This document shows, one piece after another, positions 42,903 through 49,163 of a DNA stretch of 64,000 nucleotides (positions are counted from its first letter, which is position 1; each line of letters starts with the position of its first letter). Both the position numbers and the translations under genes were made by a program. The notes beneath the pieces are model-generated. The model was given only the letters and a program-made list of their open reading frames with translations. It was not told the origin of the DNA and did no database searches. Origin of the DNA: Brachybacterium faecium DSM 4810 (GTDB lineage: Bacteria; Actinomycetota; Actinomycetes; Actinomycetales; Dermabacteraceae); contig CP001643.1 of the NCBI GenBank assembly GCA_000023405.1, forward strand, positions 2,852,001 to 2,916,000, given 5' to 3'.

Positions 42903-44048
42903 ATGAAGCTCCCACCGGCACGTGCTGGCGACCTGTTGCGGGTCAAGGATCGCGAACTCGAGTTCTCGCTATATCCTATGACCCGATCCAGTCGTCGCTG
43001 GGGAATACACTCAACACTGTATGCTGCCGACCCCTGGGCAGTTATTTCAGGGAGTGTCAACGAGATGATAACCGCCCCGAAGGATAAAGCCGCCGCCACA
43101 TCATTCGTACGGCAAGCTCGCGAGTATTACTCGGCTGCCGAGCGCGCGAGCAGTATCGAGACGCGCCCTTTGCTCTACTACTATTCGTTTCTCAACCTGG
43201 CGAAAGCCATCGCGATGGGTCGAGGTCGTAGTGGGCTTGTCGGCAAGGTCAGTCACGGCATTGCCCATGTCGGGGGCGCGGCGACCGGCCACACTCCGAG
43301 CACTGCCAAACTCCAGGTCGGCCCTTCAGACCAGGCAGTCGGAGGAACTAAGAGCGCGATCGACGAGCTCCATTGGGCCCTTGAAGGTACTGGGGTTGCG
43401 ACTGGCCAATACTCGGTGAGTGAGATCATCCCGCAGTCCGTCGTCGCGCATCGAATGTGGAGAAAGGCGTTCGCGCAGCACCGTGCAGAGCGTTTCATCC
43501 CTATTGACGATATTCATTTCATTCACGACGAGTCCACGAAATGCATTTGGCTTAAACTTCGCATCAGCAGATCCACCCTTCGAGCGCGAGGCCGAGGCGT
43601 GACGGAGGTGCTGCGAGATTCCGCTTTGGCGACCACCTTTAGAGCAGTAAAAGTCCCGGATGTGGCCGAATCTTCCAAGTTCTACGTGCTAGAACAACGT
43701 GTTCCGACGCCGTACTCAGGGCGCGCCGCTGACGTAGTGGTTGAAACTATCGATGGCGTTAGGCAAAACCTTTGGCAAACGATCACGGCTAGCCCACCAT
43801 ATCGACGCTTCTATCTTTATCTTTCGCCAGCAGGGGAGCGGCGTATGCCGCAATGGCTGAGTGTCTACTCAACCCTGTTCTGGCTTGGCAGTCTCACGCG
43901 ATATCAGCCCGTCGAACTGTTTGAATCTCTCGACGGGAAGTATGGGCCATTCTTTCGGGAGTTCCTTGAGACGCAGCCGAAGCAACTCCTTTACATTTTC
44001 GCCTCGGCGGCTAAGCGACAGAATGTTACAAGAGCGGCAATCGTGTGA
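42903..44048 (+). CDS. YaaC-like protein (element cargo)
   Basis: 381 aa. The segment AREYYSAAERASSIETRPLL-YYYSFLNLAKAIA is the hallmark of YaaC-like proteins; later parts include QPVELFESLDGKYGPFFREF. YaaC of Bacillus has no assigned activity. Composition is AT-richer than the chromosome, in line with cargo. The start is uncertain: ATG 42903 is chosen over 42891 and a TTG at 42828 because none has a clear ribosome site. It is followed at 60 bases by an 81-aa gene that may belong with it, and sits beside restriction-modification genes. Confidence 0.6.
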   Translation: MKLPPARAGDLLRVKDRELEFSLYPMTRSSRRWGIHSTLYAADPWAVISGSVNEMITAPKDKAAATSFVRQAREYYSAAERASSIETRPLLYYYSFLNLAKAIAMGRGRSGLVGKVSHGIAHVGGAATGHTPSTAKLQVGPSDQAVGGTKSAIDELHWALEGTGVATGQYSVSEIIPQSVVAHRMWRKAFAQHRAERFIPIDDIHFIHDESTKCIWLKLRISRSTLRARGRGVTEVLRDSALATTFRAVKVPDVAESSKFYVLEQRVPTPYSGRAADVVVETIDGVRQNLWQTITASPPYRRFYLYLSPAGERRMPQWLSVYSTLFWLGSLTRYQPVELFESLDGKYGPFFREFLETQPKQLLYIFASAAKRQNVTRAAIV

Positions 44049-44108
44049 TATCTGAAGGGAAGTGGTAGTCCCTAAGGAGACGCTCGACAGATAGACGAGG
44101 AGAGCAAT

Positions 44109-44354
44109 ATGAATGCGTTGAACCGCAGCGGGCCGCAGCAACGACATCTCACATTGCTACCACGTACGGACGAGACTGACCGACCCGTTCCCGTGGGAAC
44201 CTTCTTGCCCTCGCGTTCCGCGGACGCTCGCTCGCGGGCAAGGGCGGGAGAGCAGGTATACGAGTGCCGGAGCGTGTATGAGGACGTTGTCGAAGTGCGG
44301 TTCGCAGACGGTGAGTGGCTACTTTGCGACCACGACGAGGTCGCGCCAGGATGA
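44109..44354 (+). CDS. Small hypothetical protein
   Basis: 81 aa, ATG 44109 preceded by GAGGAGAGCAAT. The C-terminal half (GEQVYECRSVYEDVVEVRFA, DGEWLLCDHDEVAPG) looks like a small beta-rich domain; the N-terminus is basic and probably disordered. It lies 60 bases after the YaaC-like gene and is convergent with the endonuclease gene. Function unknown. Confidence 0.55.
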   Translation: MNALNRSGPQQRHLTLLPRTDETDRPVPVGTFLPSRSADARSRARAGEQVYECRSVYEDVVEVRFADGEWLLCDHDEVAPG

Positions 44355-44361
44355 TTTCCAC

Positions 44362-45177
44362 CTACGGGGCATCTGCACCGGCGTCGAGCCCGTAACTTTC
44401 AAGGTCTGCGGCGCTTATATCCCGTGCGGGGACCAGCTTGTAGTGCGCTTCGCGGCGCACACGGACCTGGTCGTCTTGAACTACAAGCTCGAATACCGCG
44501 ATGCGCCCGTCTTCGCCGAACTGGACTGAAATTGGGCGGCAAACCATCGTCGGCCACTTTTCGCTGCAGGCAGCGATGTCTTGCTCTGTCTGCGTAATGC
44601 CAATTTCGTCTGTGCCGCCCTTAGCCTGCACAGGCAAGATGAACTGACGACCATGTCGATCAACGGCGACGTAGATCTCGTCGACCTCTACCTGTCCGAT
44701 CCCCTTGGCAGTCGTTCTGAGATGGTTCTGGAGGGAGTAGGAGGCAACGCCGAGGAAAATGTCGATCAGCCGGTTGTAGCGCACCAAGGCGAGCAGCGCC
44801 TGTTCGTCGCCGAGGGCAGAGGCAGCGATGATCTCCGGAGTCGCATCGGGGATCTTCGTCACCGTTAATGCAGGGTTGGGCCGGATTCGCACCTGTGCCG
44901 GAATGAGGTCGAGTCGATACTTCGCTGTACCAGCACCTCGAATGACCCATTGCATGCCCTCCGGTGCGGCGTCCAGGATTACTGCCGGGAGCTCGTACCT
45001 GTAACGGAACGAGTAGATAAGGTCTCCGAGGTTCTTAACGCGCTCGACTCCAAGGGCGTCGGCTCCTTGGTCAAGCTCGTCGCGAATCCACTCCACGCTC
45101 TGATCGCCCTCGCGATAGTGCTGTTCGAAGACCCAGCCGAGGATTCGTTGGTAGCGATTCTCTTTACGCTTAGCCAC
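44362..45177 (-). CDS. Putative type II restriction endonuclease (PD-(D/E)xK-like)
   Basis: 271 aa from GTG 45177, two bases after the methyltransferase stop. The segment VEVDEIYVAVDRHGRQFILP-VQAKGG-TDEIG gives the acidic residues and the Q-A-K of a PD-(D/E)xK nuclease core. The N-terminal half may serve DNA recognition. Its fixed position behind a cytosine-5 methyltransferase supports a restriction role; the recognition sequence cannot be read from the protein. Some upstream codons are open but overlap the methyltransferase. Confidence 0.75.
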   Translation of the reverse strand: MAKRKENRYQRILGWVFEQHYREGDQSVEWIRDELDQGADALGVERVKNLGDLIYSFRYRYELPAVILDAAPEGMQWVIRGAGTAKYRLDLIPAQVRIRPNPALTVTKIPDATPEIIAASALGDEQALLALVRYNRLIDIFLGVASYSLQNHLRTTAKGIGQVEVDEIYVAVDRHGRQFILPVQAKGGTDEIGITQTEQDIAACSEKWPTMVCRPISVQFGEDGRIAVFELVVQDDQVRVRREAHYKLVPARDISAADLESYGLDAGADAP

Positions 45178-45179
45178 GG

Positions 45180-46475
45180 TCAGCCCACTTTGCGATCTCG
45201 CTGGGGGATAACGCGTTGGTCGAGACCGTAGTACTTGTGTGCCCCTCCGGCAGTCAGATACAGGAGCTCCACCGAGCCGAGCTTGACGAGCTTGCCCTTG
45301 GTCGGTATCACACCATCCGCGGAGAGAATCTCTCTTCCCACCGCTCGCCCGAGGTGAGCTGGTACCGAGTTGCCGATCTCCCGGAACCCATTCCACTTCG
45401 TAACGTGAAATCGGAACCAATCGGGGTAACCATGAAGACGAGCGGCCTCACGCACCGTGATCACGCGAGGGAGAGCCGGATGAATAGGGCGAGGCGCGGT
45501 GTAGGCGCCACGATCCGAGGCTGTACCGGCTCGGAGTGTATTGCAGATGCCGTCCGGATGGAGCCGAAGGAACCTGCTTACCTTCTCAGTCGTACCAGGA
45601 TCCGCGGCCTTGAAACGATCAATGGATTTCTTAGTGTGCACGGTCCGGGCCGAAGACGTGAGCCCGTCGACAAGTTGAGGCCGCGGACGGGAGTAGTCCT
45701 CCGGGTCCTGCTTCATGCCGCGGAGGTAGGCCGCATACGTGCTTGGCTTGCCGTATTCGACCCGGGAGACGCTGTCATCGTGGAGCAGTTCATCGAATTG
45801 GTCGGGATCGGGCAAGTCCCCGATCGCGTCGAAGACGCTTGGACCGGTCGGGAGCGTTCCCTTCGAGGGCTGGCCACCCTTGATAGTGCGGGGAGCGTGC
45901 GTAACAGAAGGGTACTCGGGTAGCGTCACGTCCTTCCGCGAGCCCATGACAATAACGCGCTTCCTCGACTGTGGTGTGCCGAAGTCCGCAGCCTGAAGCA
46001 CCTTGATCGGTGTGACGACGCGGTATTCATCGTCAGCCTCAACCATCTCGACGACCTCGTCGACGAGCTGGCGGTGCTTTCCGACCATCAGGCCCGCCAC
46101 ATTCTCCATCACGAAGTAGCGAGGCTTCAGTTCGAGGACAAGCCGTACGAACTCCTTGAGTAGCGCGTTGCGCGGATCGTCGATGGCACGCCGACCGATC
46201 ATGGAGATGCCCTGGCATGGTGGCCCGCCCGCCACTAGGTGGATCTCACGATCTCCGATTTCCGACTCCCTGCGGATTTGCTCGCCTGTGACCTTCGAGA
46301 CGTCAGAAGCGAACGTCTTGCCGTAGGGGAAATTGAACTCGTGAACGGCGGCGTGAATGGGGTCGTACTCCACGGATGCAGCGATCTCGAAACCGGCTTG
46401 CTCCAGCCCAAGGGAGAGCCCCCCGGCTCCGGCGAACAGGTCAACGGCGAGGGGGCGGCGAACATCGATCGACAT
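45180..46475 (-). CDS. dcm: DNA (cytosine-5-)-methyltransferase
   Basis: 431 aa. Motif I VDLFAGAGGLSLG, motif IV GGPPCQGIS with the catalytic cysteine, motif VI ENVAGL, motif VIII QSRKRVIVMG, motif IX REAARLHGYPDWF and motif X GNSVP are all intact. The target-recognition region lies between VIII and IX. The C-terminal 50 residues extend beyond motif X. Start ATG 46475 follows AAGGTGGGGCAT. It protects the element and host DNA from the paired endonuclease. Confidence 0.93.
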   Translation of the reverse strand: MSIDVRRPLAVDLFAGAGGLSLGLEQAGFEIAASVEYDPIHAAVHEFNFPYGKTFASDVSKVTGEQIRRESEIGDREIHLVAGGPPCQGISMIGRRAIDDPRNALLKEFVRLVLELKPRYFVMENVAGLMVGKHRQLVDEVVEMVEADDEYRVVTPIKVLQAADFGTPQSRKRVIVMGSRKDVTLPEYPSVTHAPRTIKGGQPSKGTLPTGPSVFDAIGDLPDPDQFDELLHDDSVSRVEYGKPSTYAAYLRGMKQDPEDYSRPRPQLVDGLTSSARTVHTKKSIDRFKAADPGTTEKVSRFLRLHPDGICNTLRAGTASDRGAYTAPRPIHPALPRVITVREAARLHGYPDWFRFHVTKWNGFREIGNSVPAHLGRAVGREILSADGVIPTKGKLVKLGSVELLYLTAGGAHKYYGLDQRVIPQRDRKVG

Positions 46476-46562
46476 ATGCCCCACCTTAGCCGACGCCCCC
46501 GTCACGGCTTACAGGACGCGCTGGTCGCTGGAGCAGCTACCTACTTGACGCGTGCGTCGTAG

Positions 46563-46590
46563 CCATGAGCCATGAGCCATGAGCCATGAG
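46563..46590. repeat. Heptamer repeat CCATGAG x4
   Basis: Four exact head-to-tail copies of CCATGAG directly at the start of the vsr remnant and between it and the divergent methyltransferase. Each copy carries an ATG. Seven is not a multiple of three, so copy-number slippage would change which ATG is in frame. Confidence 0.85.
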
Positions 46591-46771
46591 CAAAACATGG
46601 GCATCGAGTGCTACGGCGCGAAAGGTCATGCGCGGCAACCGCGGACGGGACACGAAGCCCGAACTCGCGGCTCGACGCCTCGTCCATGATCGCGGCCTGC
46701 GCTATCGGGTGATCACTCGTCCTGATCCCGACCTTCGTTGTACGGCCGACCTCGTAGTCGCCTCCACCTGA
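46586..46771 (+). pseudogene. vsr: Truncated very-short-patch-repair endonuclease (vsr remnant)
   Basis: 61 codons. WASSATARKVMRGNRGRDTK and PELAARRLVHDRGLRYRV match the conserved N-terminal part of Vsr, ending at RCTADLVVAST where a normal Vsr (about 130-150 aa) continues with its catalytic FVDGCFWHGC region. That catalytic part is absent; the sequence runs straight into the end of the integrase gene on the other strand. Vsr proteins repair T:G mismatches made by deamination at m5C sites, so its place next to dcm is expected. Confidence 0.85.
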
Positions 46772-48248
46772 CATCGATGGTCTCTGCCGCGGCTTCCAGA
46801 GTCGTGACGCGTCTGCCGCTGCCGACGGGATGGATCACGATGGTCATGAGAGTTTCGATGACGGCTCTCCGTCGAGCCAGCGTGGTGGTCTCGTCATCCC
46901 ACCAGGCACGGACATCGTCGCTGCCGACGATCGCGGCGATGGGGTCGGTCTTGACCGCCAGGGCGATCTGCTCGTTCACCGATCGCAGCTCGTCGGCCAG
47001 CTCGTCGAGCGCTTGCTCGGCACCGACCGGAGACAGCTTTCCCTTGACCATCAGCGAAGCGATGGCACCGTCCCGTGCTTCCAGTTCGGTGCGGCGAGAG
47101 TGCAGGACCGCGAGATCGGGCCCGTCGTCCGGAGGTGTGAGTAGGTCGCGGGCATCGGGCCGCGACAAGCGCTCGATGCAGACCTCCTTGACGAACTCCT
47201 CGATCATGGCTCCCTTCCGGACGAAGTGGCCTTGGATGCAGCGGTAGACGGAGTGGTACCTGCGAGGGGCCGTGCCGGATCCATCGATTCGGGCCGTGGG
47301 ATGAGTGCTTGCGCGGGCTGACCTGACCGGCCCGCCGCAGACACCGCATTCCGCGAGCCCTGAGAGCAGGTGCTTCCGGGCGGTGCCTTGGTGGTTGGGC
47401 TGTCGCCCGACAAGGAGCCCGCGGGCGGCCAGGAGCTGGTCGAGTTCGATGACTGGCGCCCATGCGCCCGCCGTGCAGTCCTCGATGGCGATCTTCGCGA
47501 GGTCGTTCTGGCCGGCCGGCTGGGTCGGCGGCAGGAGCGCGGCGTAGTGCGGGTTGATAAGGATCCGGCGGATCGTCGGGGAACGCCACGGCGATCCTTC
47601 GCGGGTTCGGTGGCCGTCGGTGTTGAGGTCGCGGGCGATCTGACCGAGCGGTGCACCAGCGAGGAACTCATTGAAGATCTGACGCACGACCGTCGCTTCG
47701 CCCTCGTCGATGCGAAAACGCGTCCCGCGGTCGTCGCGGTTGGGCGCATGGACCCACCGGTATCCGTAGGCGGTTCGGCCTGCTGGCGGGTGCCCCTCCT
47801 TGCGGCGGGCGACGGCGTAGCGCCGTGCGCGGATGGTCTTCAGCCACACCTCACGCTCGGCAAGAAGCACGAGCTGCTTGAGGAGGAAGTCGTCACCGCC
47901 AACGGTATCGACGCCCTCACGGATCGCTACGATCCGCATATCGCGCTTCGGTGGACGGACCTTGAGGACATCGGTGAGTGCGCGGGTAAGGCGCGACGTC
48001 TCGGTGACCACCAGCACGTCGAACAATCCCGCGTCGAAGTCTTTAAGCATCCGGTGCCACTGAGACTGAGGGCTACGCTCTCGACTACCACTCGTATCGT
48101 CGTCGGGGTACTCGTCGACCACCCGCCATCCGCGACGCCGGGCCTCCTCGCGGCAGTCGTCGAGCTGTTGGACGATCCCCATAGGTTCTTCAACGGACTG
48201 GCGGGCGTAGATCCCGACCCGCAGCGGATCTGAGGGCTTGTGCGTCAT
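46713..48248 (-). CDS. int: Large serine recombinase (integrase)
   Basis: 512 aa from ATG 48248. Catalytic domain with serine S18 (GIYARQSVEE) and VTETSRLTRALTDVL; recombinase domain (PPAGRTAYGYRW...IFNEFLAGAPLGQIARDLN); zinc ribbon (CGVCGGPV...YRCIQGHF); coiled coil near residues 400-455; C-terminus with IDVRWRR. The last roughly 15 codons are antisense to the vsr remnant, so the gene end was probably altered by the deletion. It lies next to attR, as serine integrases do. A TTG-started frame extends 12 codons to 48284, inside the att site. Confidence 0.94.
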   Translation of the reverse strand: MTHKPSDPLRVGIYARQSVEEPMGIVQQLDDCREEARRRGWRVVDEYPDDDTSGSRERSPQSQWHRMLKDFDAGLFDVLVVTETSRLTRALTDVLKVRPPKRDMRIVAIREGVDTVGGDDFLLKQLVLLAEREVWLKTIRARRYAVARRKEGHPPAGRTAYGYRWVHAPNRDDRGTRFRIDEGEATVVRQIFNEFLAGAPLGQIARDLNTDGHRTREGSPWRSPTIRRILINPHYAALLPPTQPAGQNDLAKIAIEDCTAGAWAPVIELDQLLAARGLLVGRQPNHQGTARKHLLSGLAECGVCGGPVRSARASTHPTARIDGSGTAPRRYHSVYRCIQGHFVRKGAMIEEFVKEVCIERLSRPDARDLLTPPDDGPDLAVLHSRRTELEARDGAIASLMVKGKLSPVGAEQALDELADELRSVNEQIALAVKTDPIAAIVGSDDVRAWWDDETTTLARRRAVIETLMTIVIHPVGSGRRVTTLEAAAETIDVRWRRLRGRPYNEGRDQDE

Positions 48249-48264
48249 GAAGAAAGTATCGCCG

Positions 48265-48292
48265 AGTACGTCATTTAGTCGCAATGGCGGCC
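48265..48292. other. attR (right attachment junction)
   Basis: Arm AGTACGTC at 48265-48272, element sequence up to 48289, then the shared GCC (48290-48292) and host DUF4244 sequence. With the left end it makes a 52-bp attP whose inner part AATGGCGG/CCACCAAT is also an imperfect dyad with the same centre. Confidence 0.7.
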
Positions 48293-48394
48293 GCCTGCGG
48301 CTTCGCCGCTGTCCTGGTCGCCCTGCTGGCGTCCGGGGAGGTGCGCGAGCTGCTGATGGGGATCATCACCTCGGCCCTGTCCAAGGGCTCCTGA
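48293..48394 (+). pseudogene. Right part of the split DUF4244 (Flp-pilin-like) gene
   Basis: Thirty-three codons and a stop, ACGFAAVLVALLASGEVREL followed by LMGIITSALSKGS: the membrane helix and tail expected after AEYAITVLA at 29579. In frame with the left fragment after removal of 29580-48292. Its TGA overlaps the ATG of the tadE gene, so the host operon was ssd-tadA-tadBC-DUF4244-tadE-tadE2 before integration. Whether tadE is still transcribed, and from what promoter, is not evident. Confidence 0.85.
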
Positions 48395-48789
48395 TGACGC
48401 GGTCCGCCCGGTCGTCCCGTCTGCGGGACGACCGGGGGTCCGCCACCGCGGAGACAGCGATCGTGCTGCCCGTGGTGGTGGTCATGGTGGTGGTCGTCCT
48501 GCTCGCCGGGGCGGGGCTGGGATCACAGCTGCGACTCGAGAGCGCGGCGCGCGGCGCCGCGCGGGAGCTCGCGCGCGGAGAGGACCCCGCCGCCGCGATC
48601 GAGACCGCGCAGCGGATCGGCGGCGAGGGCACCCAGGTCACGCTCTCCTCCGAGGGCGTGTGGGTGCGGGTGGAGACGACCCGCACCCTGCACGCCCCGG
48701 CCGGTGCGCTCTCCGGCGCGAGCTGGAGCCTGGACGCCGAGGCGGAAGCGCGGCGCGAACCCCACCTGGTCGACGGCGGTGCGCCATGA
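48394..48789 (+). CDS. TadE family pilus-associated protein
   Basis: 131 aa. Basic N-terminus with DDRGSATAETAIVLPVVVVM, the TadE-like motif in which Glu sits in the first helix segment, then an extracytoplasmic domain rich in Ala/Glu. TadE/F pseudopilins support Flp pilus assembly. ATG 48394 overlaps the DUF4244 stop and the gene stop overlaps the next ATG by 4 bases. Now 18.7 kb away from the first half of its operon. Confidence 0.88.
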   Translation: MTRSARSSRLRDDRGSATAETAIVLPVVVVMVVVVLLAGAGLGSQLRLESAARGAARELARGEDPAAAIETAQRIGGEGTQVTLSSEGVWVRVETTRTLHAPAGALSGASWSLDAEAEARREPHLVDGGAP

Positions 48790-49118
48790 GCACGGGCGCC
48801 GCGTCGGTGCTGGCCTGGACCGGGGCCGCGACGACCGTGGTCGCGGGCCTGTCGCTGCTGGGCACCGGTCTGCTCGCCCAGTCCCGTGCCGCGACCGCCG
48901 CCGATCTCGCCTCCCTGGCAGGGGCCGATGCCGCGGCGGTCGCGCACGCCGAGCCGTGCGCCGTCGTCTCCGAGGCCGTGGCCCGCAACGGCGCCCGCCT
49001 GCTGGACTGCGAGCGACAGGGTGAGGACGTGCTGGTCACCGTCGAGGTGGACGCCGCGCCGCTGCCTGCGGTGACGGCACGGTCACGGGCCGGCCCCGCG
49101 CCGGAGGAGCTGCCGTGA
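48786..49118 (+). CDS. TadE-like protein (Rv3654c family)
   Basis: 110 aa. One N-terminal helix (WTGAATTVVAGLSLLGTGLL) and the RAATAADLASLAGADAAAVA motif shared by Rv3654c-type TadG/TadE-like proteins of the 'helicase/secretion neighborhood'. A CAVV...LLDC cysteine pair follows. Secreted or membrane-anchored, part of the pilus locus. Convergent with the DEAH helicase. Confidence 0.85.
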   Translation: MSTGAASVLAWTGAATTVVAGLSLLGTGLLAQSRAATAADLASLAGADAAAVAHAEPCAVVSEAVARNGARLLDCERQGEDVLVTVEVDAAPLPAVTARSRAGPAPEELP

Positions 49119-49163
49119 GGGGTCAGGACCGGCCGGAGCGGCGAGCAGATCCCAGCGCCCCGG

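Larger units (their letters stand above)
29577..48292. mobile_element. Integrative mobilizable element with family B DNA polymerase (pipolin-like), about 18.7 kb
   Basis: Bounded by GCC at 29577-29579 (attL) and 48290-48292 (attR). Inside: a PolB operon with mobilization genes (32.1-38.4 kb), a small resolvase, a restriction-modification pair, cargo of unknown function, a large serine integrase at the right end, and two insertion sequences. Both flanks belong to one host gene, which is restored in frame when the element is removed. Base composition is lower in GC in the cargo parts (29.7-30.5 and 42.9-46.7 kb) than in the chromosome. Family B polymerase plus integrase plus mobilization genes is the composition of pipolins; whether this polymerase is primer-independent cannot be told from motifs alone. 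Confidence 0.88.
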
